A DNA stretch of 64,000 nt, taken from Rodentibacter caecimuris. GTDB taxonomy: Bacteria > Pseudomonadota > Gammaproteobacteria > Enterobacterales > Pasteurellaceae. The number at the start of each line of letters is the position of its first letter. The stretch's first letter is position 1. The position numbers and the translations under genes were made by a program. Positions 1 to 8,650 of the stretch are shown in pieces. Under the pieces are notes generated by a model, which was not told where the DNA came from, did no database searches, and was given only the letters and a program-made list of their open reading frames with translations. Location of the stretch: positions 930,001 to 994,000 of the forward strand of contig NZ_BBXJ01000001.1 in the NCBI RefSeq assembly GCF_001019715.1. Direction: 5' to 3'.

Positions 1-764
1 TCAACCAGTTCCATTGCTTTGGTCGGTGCGGCACGCTCACCTATCGCCACCGCTTCGGCTAATTCAATATTGGCGGCATAGTCGGATTCGGTGGAGAAAA
101 TCACATCGTCTTCCCCACTATTCGCCAACACTTGGAATTCATGGGAAGCGCTGCCGCCAATAGAGCCCGTATCCGCTTGCACCGCACGGAAATCCAACCC
201 TAACCGAGTAAAAATATTACTATAGGTTTGATACATCACCTCGTAAGTTTGTTGCAAACTTTCTTTATCGGTGTGGAAAGAATAGGCATCTTTCATTATA
301 AATTCACGGCTACGCATCACACCAAAACGTGGACGGACTTCATCGCGGAATTTGGTTTGAATATGATAAAGATTAATAGGTAACTGGCGATAAGAGGTAA
401 CTTCGCGACGCATTAAATCGGTAATGGCTTCTTCATTCGTCGGGCCAATCACAAAACCACGCTCTCCACGATCGGTAAAACGCAATAATTCCGGGCCATA
501 TTGCTCCCAACGACCGGACTCTTGCCAAAGTTCTGCCGGTTGTACCACCGGCATTTTAATTTCAAGCGCACCGCTTTTATCCATTTCTTCGCGAATCACC
601 TTTTCCACTTTACGCAATACGCGCCAACCTGTTGGCATCCAGTTATAAAGTCCGGCGGCGAGAGGACGAATCATTCCCGCACGTAACATCAGTTGGTGGC
701 TGACAATGGCGGCTTCCGCCGGGGTTTCTTTTAATGTCGAAAATAAATATTGACTTGTACGCAT
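1..764 (-). CDS. proS: Prolyl-tRNA synthetase, N-terminal part (cut by window edge)
   Basis: The start codon is at 764 and the frame stays open to the window edge, giving about 254 residues of the N-terminal part. The protein begins [18 protein letters not shown] and continues with the class II synthetase core of bacterial ProS, including [20 protein letters not shown], the [17 protein letters not shown] segment and [17 protein letters not shown] (motif 2 area). The cytoplasmic enzyme charges tRNA-Pro with proline. No frameshift is seen in the visible part. The region up to about residue 225 is the catalytic core, and the editing INS domain should follow outside the window. It is transcribed away from potD's terminator. 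Identity is very secure; length and C-terminus cannot be judged. Confidence 0.97.
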   Translation of the reverse strand, partial: MRTSQYLFSTLKETPAEAAIVSHQLMLRAGMIRPLAAGLYNWMPTGWRVLRKVEKVIREEMDKSGALEIKMPVVQPAELWQESGRWEQYGPELLRFTDRGERGFVIGPTNEEAITDLMRREVTSYRQLPINLYHIQTKFRDEVRPRFGVMRSREFIMKDAYSFHTDKESLQQTYEVMYQTYSNIFTRLGLDFRAVQADTGSIGGSASHEFQVLANSGEDDVIFSTESDYAANIELAEAVAIGERAAPTKAMELV

Positions 765-814
765 TGAATTAACCTTAAATTCGTTAAATGAAGAAAAAAT
801 TGGTGGGAGTATAA

Positions 815-849
815 CAAAAAGTGCGGTCATTTTTAACCGCACTTTTTTG
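815..849 (-). terminator. USS-pair terminator downstream of potD-like gene
   Basis: An inverted pair of uptake signal sequences (AAAAAGTGCGGT and ACCGCACTTTTT) is separated by about eight bases. Read on the minus strand it forms a stable hairpin followed by a T-rich tail, just after the potD-like stop codon at 860. This is the classic use of paired uptake sequences as intrinsic terminators in Haemophilus-type genomes. Confidence 0.8.
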
Positions 850-859
850 AAAGAAAAAA

Positions 860-1912
860 TTAATTGGTTTTTAATTTATTCCAGTATTTTTCGTAGATAT
901 CCACGGCATCGCCGACATCACCTTGCATGATACCTTTTTCCACTTCTTCTGAAGGCGGGAATAAGGTCGGATCATTCACCAGTTCAGGACTGAGTAACGC
1001 TTTTACGCCCTCATTCGGCATCGAAAAGCCCATGCGTTCCACTACCACTTTGGCATTTTCAGGACGAAGTAGGAAATCAATAAATTTGTGCGCCCCTTCC
1101 ACATTTTTTGCCGTTTTAGGGATAGCATAGTTATCCATCCAGAAAATCGCCCCCTCTTGCGGATACACAAATTGCAGGCTTGGGTTTTCTTTACGAGCAA
1201 GATAAGCCGAACCGTTCCAAATCATCCCAATGGTGGCTTCACCCTGTACATAAGGCACTTCCGGTGAGTCAGAGTTGAACGTTACCACATTAGGCAATAA
1301 TTTCAGCAAACGCTCGTAGGCAGCTTTTATCTCCTCTTCATTTGTGGTGTTAGGCGATTTTCCTTCCAATAATAAAGCGATGTGGAACACTTCACGGGCA
1401 TCGCTGGTCATCAATACTTTGTGTTTAAATTCAGGTTTCCAAAGATCCGCCCAGCTTGTGATGGTTTTCGGATCAATCTCATCTGCGTTCACTTCAATTC
1501 CGGTTAAACCATACACATAAGGTAGAGAATATTTATTCTCAGGATCAAATTCTTTATTAAGCAAATGTGTCGGAATCTGTTTTAAATTACTTAATTTGCT
1601 GTGATCAAGGGGTTGCAACATATTTTCCTTGATCATCTTATTCACATAATAGCTTGACGGGAATACCAAATCATAGCCGGAGCCGGTATTCTCCGTTAAT
1701 TTTAGTTTGGCATACATTTCTTCGTTGCTCTCAAAGGTGGAATAAATGACTTCCACACCGGTTTCTTTGGTAAATTGAGCGACGAGTTCGGGCGGCACAT
1801 AGTCCGTCCAGTTATACACATAAAGTTTGTTGTTGGCAAAAGCAGAGGCCGCAAAAAGTGCGGTCGCAGAGAGGAAAAGGTTTTTGATGGAACAAACAAC
1901 AGATTTTTTCAA
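860..1912 (-). CDS. potD: Spermidine/putrescine ABC transporter substrate-binding protein
   Basis: A periplasmic solute-binding protein of the PotD/PotF family, 350 residues, the usual length. A cleavable signal peptide ([13 protein letters not shown] then a hydrophobic run ending ASAFA, about residues 1-26) precedes [17 protein letters not shown], the typical PotD start. Conserved features include [39 protein letters not shown] and [13 protein letters not shown], which form the polyamine cleft in the family. No permease or ATPase genes lie nearby, so it probably works with a PotABC system encoded elsewhere, as for the orphan second potD of H. influenzae (recalled, not checked). Substrate (spermidine or putrescine) cannot be decided. 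The next genes are an autotransporter and a FAD amine oxidase that could act on the same polyamines. Confidence 0.92.
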   Translation of the reverse strand: MKKSVVCSIKNLFLSATALFAASAFANNKLYVYNWTDYVPPELVAQFTKETGVEVIYSTFESNEEMYAKLKLTENTGSGYDLVFPSSYYVNKMIKENMLQPLDHSKLSNLKQIPTHLLNKEFDPENKYSLPYVYGLTGIEVNADEIDPKTITSWADLWKPEFKHKVLMTSDAREVFHIALLLEGKSPNTTNEEEIKAAYERLLKLLPNVVTFNSDSPEVPYVQGEATIGMIWNGSAYLARKENPSLQFVYPQEGAIFWMDNYAIPKTAKNVEGAHKFIDFLLRPENAKVVVERMGFSMPNEGVKALLSPELVNDPTLFPPSEEVEKGIMQGDVGDAVDIYEKYWNKLKTN

Positions 1913-1991
1913 TTTATCAGTCTCCTAGGGGGATTATTACAAGTAAAGAAATATTAGCTCAGTAATAGCATTACCGAGCCGAATTTATTTG

Positions 1992-4682
1992 CTACCAAAC
2001 ATATTGTACACCGGCACCAATTTGGTAAGCGCGGCGTGTTTGTTTTTGCAAAGAATGTTCAATATGCGTGTGAGCGTAAAAAGAGAGATTATTCGTTGCA
2101 TTCCATTGGAACTGTAATCCCGTATCCAACCAAGTTTTTGCATAATATTCGCGATAATCCCGATTACCAATTTTTACCGGCTTATTGTTCAAGAAATCAT
2201 GCCAAACATTTGCCGTAAGCGCAAATAAATAGGCATTATCTCGGAAATTAAGGCTTGAACCCAGTCGTCCGCGTAATCCGGATTGGTTACGATATTGAAT
2301 ATTAAGGTGTTTATCATACAGATCTTTTAAGTATAAATGTTGATAAATTAACTGAGTTTGTGGCTCAAATGACCAATTTTCATTTAAATGGAATGTTAGC
2401 CCCATCTCTGTTGAGATTAAGGCTGTCATACCCTCTTGAGTCATTTTGTTTCCTTCTCTTGGGCGATATTCATTGCGTAAGTAACCTACTTGTCCGATAA
2501 GATCAAGATAAGATTCATTTTGCCAAAAAACCGAGTGATAAACTCCGAACAATCCTGCTTTGGTTTTTCCTGTTCCCGTATGTTTATCGCTGACAATCCG
2601 ACCGTTTTCGGCACGGAATCTGTCGGAAAAATTAATGTGGTTATAACCAAAGGTTGCATAAATCCCAGTTTGTTTAGTTACTGAATCTTGTGTATGTCTA
2701 TCCAAATCAACACCTACCTGAGCAAGATATTGATGTTGTTTATTATTCAAACGATGTTTTCCATCAGCTTTAAGGTATTTACTCACAACGCGTCCCCAAA
2801 CACCATGCTGTGTAGTGGTTTGCGAATTAACCGTACTACCGCGTCGTTTAGCCAACGTATCAACAGCACTGTAAGCCAACTCCATATTGGTATAAGGCAT
2901 TTGAATATAAGCCGATGATGCTGCTGTTCTAATTTTCTTATTTGGTTTTGGTTCAGGTTGTGGTCGAGACTCAAGTTGCGGTTGCAACTCAGGCTGTGGT
3001 TGAGACTCAGGCTGTGGTTGAGATTCTGGTTGTGGTTGAGACTCAGGCTGTGGTTGAGATTCTGGTTGTGGTTGAGATTCTCGTTGTGGTTGAGGCTCTG
3101 GTTGTGGTTGAGGCTCTGGTTGTGGTTGAGGCTCTGGTTGTGGTTGAGGCTCTAGTTGTGGTTGAGGCTCTAGTTGTGGTTGAGGCTCTAGTTGTGGTTG
3201 AGGCTCTAGTTGTGGTTGAGGCTCAGGCTGCGGTTGAGGCTCAGGCTGTGGCTGAGGCTCAGGCTGTGGTTGAGGCTCAGGTTTCGACTCAAGTGCTTCA
3301 AGTGTCCAATAATATTTGTTGCCCACTTTAACTAATTGCGCTTCTCCGGCATTCAATGTTGCCGATTTGCCTATAAATGCCAGACCATTGTGATCTTTTT
3401 CGGCAATAGCGACGAGGGAAGAAGTTTGTTTTTGATTTGTCTTTTCGATATCACCAAAAATTCCGTTTTTCGTTTTGACGGTAGTTGCACCGCGTGAGGA
3501 ATCAATATTTCCTAAGATGTGCAAAATATCACTGCCGGATGTACTCGAATCTTTATTCCAAACCGTATCAACAAGTAATGTTCCGCCGGAAGTATAGTTA
3601 TTTACAACAAGATGAGAGAAATTAGGTTGATTTGAACCGTCTGCCAAATCAAGTGTACCTTGATGAATAAAATTTTCTTGTACAAAAGGTGAATTGTTCA
3701 AATTATTTTCATCATAAGCCGATTTTTGCCCGATATTACTGAGGGAAAGAGTACCATCATTGAAAATTGTTAAATTTTTTACGCCAAAACGCTCAAACGT
3801 TGATTGGTCTGTCAATGCCAATGTACCTTGGTTAATAAGCATTTCATTAACTGAATTTTTACCTGCTCTTGATATATTGTTTATCTGCATTTTTTCAGGC
3901 GCGTCATATTCAATATTACAATTATAACAATGCACTAATGGAAAAATAATATCGTCTTCTTTGAGTTTTTTAAAAACTAACCGGGCATTTGGACTTGCAA
4001 TAATTCCTCTAGGAAAGTTAAATTCGCCCGCTTGTGTATGATCATCGCTTCCTATTTTTAATGTTTTTCTAATCACAATACCGTGGGCAGTATTAAAATA
4101 TCCTTGGTTCTCAACATCATAAAGATAAGTTGTCCCCTTGTTATAGTTTACGTTAAAAGTGCCGCCATTCAGAATACGGATTTTACTTACCAGATCTGCT
4201 TCAATACTATCATTATAAGTGAGCTCCGAATCCTTTCCATCAATAACGATAAGTGAAGTGGTACTTCCGCCGTGTCCCAAATAATTATCGTTAAATCTTT
4301 TGTTTGCTTGGGTCACTTTTGCACCATTAGTTATCCAGAGTTCAGCATTTGCGCCGGATTGCCCTACATTAAGCGCATCATTTGCTTTTAAAATAGTTCC
4401 TGCACCATCGACTCTTAATATTCCATAACCGCCACTATGGTTACCGATATGGGTAACATCATTAAATTTAACTTTTGAGCCATTATTAATGGTTAGCTCG
4501 CTTGGTGGAGATAATCTCTCCCCAAATTTAGCACCGATAATAACGCTACTATAGACACTATACCCTTCCTCATCGGTCGGTGGATTATCCGTAACATTGT
4601 GAATATTATCTATTGACCCGCTTTTTATCACGTCAGCATAACTCAAGCAGGGAAGAATAAGAAGAAAAGACAATTTTTTCAT
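1992..4682 (-). CDS. Autotransporter (type Va) with EPQPQ hexapeptide repeat linker
   Basis: 896 residues. A short signal peptide (MKKLSFLLILPCLSYA) is followed by a passenger of about 450 residues with beta-helix-like repeats (phrases such as LTINNGSKV, LWITNGAKV, IRILNGGTF and TIFNDGTLSL). Then comes a proline/glutamine/glutamate-rich stretch at about residues 466-578 made of 18 six-residue units, and finally an autotransporter beta-barrel of about 280 residues ending in aromatic YVW. The barrel region contains HGVWGRVVSKYL, the usual start of the pertactin/AidA-type translocator. No protease triad or RGD is evident, so an adhesin or surface structural role is inferred. The gene stands alone on the minus strand and is divergent from the FAD oxidoreductase gene. 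The repeat number is likely variable between strains and cannot change the frame. Function of the passenger is unknown. Confidence 0.9.
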   Translation of the reverse strand: MKKLSFLLILPCLSYADVIKSGSIDNIHNVTDNPPTDEEGYSVYSSVIIGAKFGERLSPPSELTINNGSKVKFNDVTHIGNHSGGYGILRVDGAGTILKANDALNVGQSGANAELWITNGAKVTQANKRFNDNYLGHGGSTTSLIVIDGKDSELTYNDSIEADLVSKIRILNGGTFNVNYNKGTTYLYDVENQGYFNTAHGIVIRKTLKIGSDDHTQAGEFNFPRGIIASPNARLVFKKLKEDDIIFPLVHCYNCNIEYDAPEKMQINNISRAGKNSVNEMLINQGTLALTDQSTFERFGVKNLTIFNDGTLSLSNIGQKSAYDENNLNNSPFVQENFIHQGTLDLADGSNQPNFSHLVVNNYTSGGTLLVDTVWNKDSSTSGSDILHILGNIDSSRGATTVKTKNGIFGDIEKTNQKQTSSLVAIAEKDHNGLAFIGKSATLNAGEAQLVKVGNKYYWTLEALESKPEPQPQPEPQPQPEPQPQPEPQPQLEPQPQLEPQPQLEPQPQLEPQPQPEPQPQPEPQPQPEPQPQRESQPQPESQPQPESQPQPESQPQPESQPQPELQPQLESRPQPEPKPNKKIRTAASSAYIQMPYTNMELAYSAVDTLAKRRGSTVNSQTTTQHGVWGRVVSKYLKADGKHRLNNKQHQYLAQVGVDLDRHTQDSVTKQTGIYATFGYNHINFSDRFRAENGRIVSDKHTGTGKTKAGLFGVYHSVFWQNESYLDLIGQVGYLRNEYRPREGNKMTQEGMTALISTEMGLTFHLNENWSFEPQTQLIYQHLYLKDLYDKHLNIQYRNQSGLRGRLGSSLNFRDNAYLFALTANVWHDFLNNKPVKIGNRDYREYYAKTWLDTGLQFQWNATNNLSFYAHTHIEHSLQKQTRRAYQIGAGVQYVW
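2948..3285 (-). repeat. 18-bp tandem repeat array encoding E(P/S)QPQ(P/L) units
   Basis: About 18 copies of an 18-bp unit lie inside the autotransporter gene. They encode six-residue units in the order 3x EPQPQP, 4x EPQPQL, 3x EPQPQP, 1x EPQPQR, 5x ESQPQP, ELQPQL, ESRPQP. Variant units cluster in blocks, which is what slippage or unequal exchange produces. Because the unit is a multiple of three, copy-number change alters linker length but not frame. Confidence 0.9.
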
Positions 4683-4839
4683 GATTATGATTCCATGGTT
4701 ATAATTCTTTATTAAATAGTAAATTATTAGATGACAATCCTTATGTCTTACATATCAAACTACTACTGAATTTCAAGGCGAGATAAATAGCATATAAAGT
4801 GTACAAATACAAGCTAATAACATTTTTTTTACAAAGAAT

Positions 4840-4867
4840 TTGACATATTTCCCCATCCGAGTAAGAT
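4840..4867 (+). promoter_or_regulatory. Sigma70-type promoter of the FAD oxidoreductase gene
   Basis: TTGACA at 4840-4845, a 16-base spacer and TAAGAT at 4862-4867. The predicted transcript would begin near 4874, leaving about 23 bases before the ATG at 4897 with a GAGAGG ribosome site. This rules out an upstream start near 4840, which would lie inside the -35 box. Confidence 0.6.
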
Positions 4868-4896
4868 TTTGCCAATTCTTATCAACGAGAGGTTTT

Positions 4897-6192
4897 ATGC
4901 TAACTTTTGCTCATCAAGAACACGTTCCTTCCTATTATTTCGATTCACGCAATCAGGACTTATCACTTCCAGCTTTAACACAACTTGAACACGCCGATGT
5001 CTGTGTTGTCGGTGCCGGTTTTTTTGGCTTATCCGCGGCATTAGAACTGGCGGAAAAAGGGAAAAAAGTGGTGGTATTGGAAGGGGCTCGGGTTGGTTTC
5101 GGCGCTTCCGGTCGTAGTGGTGGGCAAGCCATAAACGGTTTTGAAGAAGGCATTGATGAGTACATAAAACAAGTAGGTTTTGATAAAGCACGCAAGCTTT
5201 GGGAAATGTCACTGGAAGCGATAGAGATTATAGATGAACGCATTACAAAATATAATATTCAATGCGACTGGAAAAAAGGCTATGCGACCCTTGCACTCAA
5301 CCCCCGCCGTATGGATGATCTGATTGCGGTAGAAAAAGCCGGGCGTGAAAATTTTGGCTATCAACATATGCAGCTTTGGGATAAAGCGAAACTCAAACAG
5401 CATCTAGGTAGTGATATTTATGTAGGCGGTTTATATGATGACAATTCAGGTCACTTACATCCTTTCAATTATTGCTTAGGGCTGGCTAAAGCCTGCTTAG
5501 ATCTTGGCGTGCGGATTTTTGAACAATCGCCGGTAGTGGATCTCATTGAAAAAAACGGTTGTATTGAAGTAAAAACCGACCAAAGTGCGGTCATTTCTCA
5601 AGATGTTGTTTTAGCCACCAATGCTTATATTGACGCGCTCCCTAAATCTATTCACCATGGCATTAACCGAAAAATTATGCCGGTGGAAAGTTTTATTATA
5701 GCCACAGAACCATTAAGCCAAGCCGTGGCAGATTCTGTGATTAATAATGGGATGTCCGTATGCGACAACAATTTATTGCTCGATTATTATCGGTTGAGTG
5801 CGGATAATCGCCTGCTTTTCGGTAGCGATTCCAGTTCGGAAAAAGATATGGTATCGGTGATGCGACAAAATATGTTGCATGTTTTCCCACAGTTAGAAGA
5901 TGTGAAAATCGATTACGGTTGGGCAGGGCCAATTGATATGACCATGAACTCAACCCCGCATTTTGGGCGAATTACCCCTCATATTTATTTTGCCCATGGT
6001 TATTCGGGGCATGGCGTAGCTTTAACGGGATTGGCCGGGCGTATTGTTGCGGAAGCCATTTTAGGCAACGACGAACGTCTGCAAATTTTTGAAGGATTAA
6101 AAGTGCCTTCCGTTTATGGCGGGAAATGGGTGAAAAATTTAGCCACGAAAATTGGGGTAAAATACTATCAGTTTTTAGACAAATATCGTTAA
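4897..6192 (+). CDS. FAD-dependent amine oxidoreductase (PuuB/DadA-like)
   Basis: 431 residues. An N-terminal dinucleotide-binding fold carries GAGFFG at residues 39-44 within VCVVGAGFFGLSAALELAEKG, followed by GFGASGRSGGQ, which in the DAO superfamily contacts FAD. The C-terminal part has IDYGWAGPIDMTMNSTPHFG and HGYSGHGVALTGLAG, strongly like gamma-glutamylputrescine oxidase (PuuB) and related amine oxidases. It probably oxidises an amine or amino acid using FAD in the cytoplasm. Proximity to a polyamine-binding protein gene suggests a putrescine-derived substrate, but no other puu genes are present. The start at 4897 was chosen from the GAGAGG site and the promoter just upstream. It appears to be the relative of the H. 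influenzae gene next to its second potD (from memory). Confidence 0.87.
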   Translation: MLTFAHQEHVPSYYFDSRNQDLSLPALTQLEHADVCVVGAGFFGLSAALELAEKGKKVVVLEGARVGFGASGRSGGQAINGFEEGIDEYIKQVGFDKARKLWEMSLEAIEIIDERITKYNIQCDWKKGYATLALNPRRMDDLIAVEKAGRENFGYQHMQLWDKAKLKQHLGSDIYVGGLYDDNSGHLHPFNYCLGLAKACLDLGVRIFEQSPVVDLIEKNGCIEVKTDQSAVISQDVVLATNAYIDALPKSIHHGINRKIMPVESFIIATEPLSQAVADSVINNGMSVCDNNLLLDYYRLSADNRLLFGSDSSSEKDMVSVMRQNMLHVFPQLEDVKIDYGWAGPIDMTMNSTPHFGRITPHIYFAHGYSGHGVALTGLAGRIVAEAILGNDERLQIFEGLKVPSVYGGKWVKNLATKIGVKYYQFLDKYR

Positions 6193-6246
6193 AAACAGAT
6201 TTAAAATTGACCGCACTTTAATAGTGCTGATTTAATGAGTTTGCCA

Positions 6247-6278
6247 ATATGACAGTATCTGTACAGATACTGTCATAT
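6247..6278. repeat. Perfect 32-bp palindrome between convergent genes
   Basis: Sixteen-base arms (ATATGACAGTATCTGT and its complement) meet with no spacer, centred between 6262 and 6263. It lies in the 116-bp gap between the convergent oxidoreductase and porin genes. No T-tract follows on either strand, so it is not a textbook terminator. It could still act as a bidirectional terminator or be a protein-binding site. A single uptake signal core lies nearby at about 6209. Confidence 0.7.
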
Positions 6279-6308
6279 CAATTAAAAGCGGCAGCCTTAT
6301 GCGTTTCT

Positions 6309-7388
6309 TTAAAAATGAATTCTCAGCCCTAAACTAACCACATAGTCCGAATTATTAACAAAATTCCATTTTACTGATTCACCTCCCGAATAGCGGTATT
6401 TCGCCCCTTCAAGAAAAGCGATAACCTGACGATGTAATTTGTAATCTGCACCTAAAATCACCCCTTTTAATTTTCTCGCCGTGAAATTTTCTTTTCCATT
6501 TTTAATGGGTGATCGGGCTTTACCCCATAAATAGCCGGCGAAGATTTTACTTTTCGGATTAAGTTGATATTTGGCAGCAATCAACCATTCTTCCACTTGA
6601 CGGAATTGGGCATTACTTTGTTTGCCTTTTGATTCAACTTGTTGCCCCCGCCAGCCAAATCCGTATTGTTGATAATAATGGCGCTTGCCGTAATCTAACC
6701 CGACTGCGAAATCCTGATAGCGGAATGCCATACCGAAGCCTAAACTGCGATCAACATTCGTTTCTGATTTTCGCTGTCGGCTAAACCCCGCTTTGACATC
6801 TATTTTCCAATCTTGAAAAGCTTTATTGAAAAATAGTGCGAGAACATAGCCATTGGTATTGGGTAGGTTTTTGACTTTCCCGTTTTTGTCGGTGGTTTGT
6901 TTCCCACTTTCACCAAAAATATAATCAGCTCCCAGTTTAAAACCATAGAAATCCTTCGATGTAAGGTGAATCACTTGGTCAGCTCGTTTAATTACTTTTT
7001 TTACATCAGTTAAGTTATAACTATAATCGGCAGTGCTAAGTAAATCACCATTCGTGGTTTGTTTACCGAAAGTCAATGTGCCTAATGATTTATGCTGAAA
7101 GCCTGCATAAAGATAGCGGGTATAAACTGAATCTCCGAGACTTTTATCGGTAAAACGCATTTCTACGTTACCAAGTGCGGTCAAATTTTCATTAATTTTA
7201 TGGGTAAGCCGTAAACTGATACGAGAACTGTTATCGACCAAGTCTGTGGGAACACCTTGTTTATGTTGTAATTGAAAGCGAAGTGAACCGCGTAAATCTA
7301 TACGGGAATTTTCTTGTTGGTAGAGCGGGACGGCAAAAGAAGAAGGAATAATGCTCGAAACCAGTAAAAATAAACATAGTTTTTTCAT
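6309..7388 (-). CDS. Gram-negative porin (OmpP2/OmpC-like)
   Basis: 359 residues. A signal peptide (MKKLCLFLLVSSIIPSSFA) is followed by a 16-strand-type general porin sequence: SRIDLRGSLRFQLQH, NSSRISLRLTHKINENLTALG, the YLYAGFQHKSLGTLTFGKQ segment typical of the strand before the constriction loop, and a final strand VVSLGLRIHF. The terminal phenylalanine is required for BAM recognition in this family. It forms a trimeric outer-membrane diffusion channel in known relatives. The gene is monocistronic, convergent with the FAD oxidoreductase gene and preceded by a strong hairpin that ends the upstream lipoprotein transcript. It is probably not the major P2 porin, since the sequence looks divergent, but this cannot be settled here. 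Confidence 0.9.
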   Translation of the reverse strand: MKKLCLFLLVSSIIPSSFAVPLYQQENSRIDLRGSLRFQLQHKQGVPTDLVDNSSRISLRLTHKINENLTALGNVEMRFTDKSLGDSVYTRYLYAGFQHKSLGTLTFGKQTTNGDLLSTADYSYNLTDVKKVIKRADQVIHLTSKDFYGFKLGADYIFGESGKQTTDKNGKVKNLPNTNGYVLALFFNKAFQDWKIDVKAGFSRQRKSETNVDRSLGFGMAFRYQDFAVGLDYGKRHYYQQYGFGWRGQQVESKGKQSNAQFRQVEEWLIAAKYQLNPKSKIFAGYLWGKARSPIKNGKENFTARKLKGVILGADYKLHRQVIAFLEGAKYRYSGGESVKWNFVNNSDYVVSLGLRIHF

Positions 7389-7417
7389 CAGATTTACCTT
7401 ATAAAAAGCGTGTTAAG

Positions 7418-7449
7418 CCCTTCCCCGTTTTGCTTTTAAACGGGGAGGG
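7418..7449 (-). terminator. Hairpin terminator after ElyC-like lipoprotein gene
   Basis: CCCTTCCCCGTTT and AAACGGGGAGGG pair with one bulged base and a short loop, just downstream of the minus-strand stop at 7480. A T-rich run follows after about ten bases on the minus strand. It separates the lipoprotein gene from the porin gene. Confidence 0.7.
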
Positions 7450-7479
7450 ATGACTCGAAAAATTGTAGGTTTTTAATGA

Positions 7480-8586
7480 TTATTGGAAACGTTGAAAATC
7501 ACTGAGAGTAAATAATCCCATTGAACGAGCAACATTGACATAGGTATAAAGCGCTTCAATATGTTTTTTCTCGGCACTTGGTGGATTACCGCCACCTACA
7601 CCATCAATCTTGAGTGGATAGCCCACATAATCAGCGTAACCTTTTAGAACAGCGGTGGCTCTTGGGATATGAAGTTGTGTCCCTATACCGAGAATAGTAT
7701 GCAAGTTATGTTGCTTAAATAGTTTGACCATACCAATTGCATTTCCCGGCGTATCACGGGCAATCGGATCAAGTAAAAAACGGTTTGGATTTACCCCATT
7801 TTCTTTAAGCCATTTTGCCATCACATCGGATTCTGCATAAGGCGTTTTAACCGGCCCACCACTTAGCACCAATTTGGCATTGGGATATTTTTCCGCCATT
7901 TCCTTGGTTTTTTCTAAACGTTGTAATAAGCCTTTTGAGGGTGATCCATCCGGATTGGGGGATTGTCCGAATACAGCAATGGCATCAAATGATAATTGGC
8001 TTTGAGGTTGGTAGGAAAACGATTGTTGTAGAATACTTTCGGTGAAACGAAAAAAATCACGCATAGCCTGTGCGGCTTGTGGCGAACGTTTTTCCAAGGC
8101 ATTTAAACGTTGTTTCACTTGTGTCTCATCTTCCAGCGTTTTCGCCGCCAAAATACTGACGGCAAGTGCATGTAAATCATCCGGTTTACGGCGCAAAATT
8201 TGATCTAATTGGGAAAGAGCGGGGCGGTAGTCTTTATTAATGAGATAGGCTTCGGCCTGAACACGGTAACTATTAAGATAATCGGGAGTTTGTTTCACTT
8301 TTTGATCTAAAGAATGATAAAGTTTCTGCCATTCCCAACGGCGAAAAGCTACCACATCTTCTCTCAAGTAAGGATCATTCACATAATCTTCTGCATATTT
8401 TACTACGAGATTCTCGATCGGTTGCCCACGCCCGCTTTCTTTACCTAGTGGTGCACTGATACTGTCCGATAAGGTCAATCCAAGAGGTGAAATCGGTTGA
8501 GCATTTTGCACGCATCCAGTCAGAGAGAATGCCCCCATTCCCAATAAAAGTGCGGTTAAAATTTGGCGGGTTTTAAACATTTTCAT
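7480..8586 (-). CDS. ElyC/SanA/YdcF-domain (DUF218) lipoprotein with TPR-like region
   Basis: 368 residues. The N-terminus MKMFKTRQILTALLLGMGAF followed by SLTGC is a lipoprotein signal, so the mature protein starts at the cysteine near residue 25. Residues about 95-160 read like two tetratricopeptide repeats (YLINKDYRPALSQLDQILRRKPDD). From about 200 onward it carries a DUF218 domain: DAIAVFGQSPNPDGSP, KLVLSGGPVKTPYAESDVM, LLDPIARDTPGNAIG. In E. coli, ElyC and SanA act in envelope integrity, whereas the biochemical activity of the domain is not established. The cell location is probably the periplasmic side of a membrane. The upstream gene is the PRD regulator, 64 bp away, possibly separately transcribed. 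Confidence 0.8.
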   Translation of the reverse strand: MKMFKTRQILTALLLGMGAFSLTGCVQNAQPISPLGLTLSDSISAPLGKESGRGQPIENLVVKYAEDYVNDPYLREDVVAFRRWEWQKLYHSLDQKVKQTPDYLNSYRVQAEAYLINKDYRPALSQLDQILRRKPDDLHALAVSILAAKTLEDETQVKQRLNALEKRSPQAAQAMRDFFRFTESILQQSFSYQPQSQLSFDAIAVFGQSPNPDGSPSKGLLQRLEKTKEMAEKYPNAKLVLSGGPVKTPYAESDVMAKWLKENGVNPNRFLLDPIARDTPGNAIGMVKLFKQHNLHTILGIGTQLHIPRATAVLKGYADYVGYPLKIDGVGGGNPPSAEKKHIEALYTYVNVARSMGLFTLSDFQRFQ

Positions 8587-8619
8587 GGATCACTCCTTAA
8601 CAATATTCAGTTTGGGAAT

Positions 8620-8640
8620 AATGAAGATAATATCTTCATT
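8620..8640 (-). terminator. Hairpin in the gap between PRD regulator and lipoprotein gene
   Basis: AATGAAGAT and ATCTTCATT form a 9-bp stem with a three-base loop, 11 bases after the regulator's stop codon on the minus strand. There is no clear T-run after it, so it may be a weak terminator or an mRNA-processing element. The ribosome site GGAGTG for the next gene follows downstream. Confidence 0.4.
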
Positions 8641-8650
8641 TTCTATCGCT

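Noticed and set aside
2942-3331. Plus-strand 129-residue frame of VVVE-type repeats
   Set aside because: It is the antisense reading of the EPQPQ repeat array in the autotransporter gene and has no independent coding features.
4840-4896. Upstream start giving a 19-residue longer FAD oxidoreductase
   Set aside because: The frame would begin inside the promoter -35 box, and no ribosome site precedes it.
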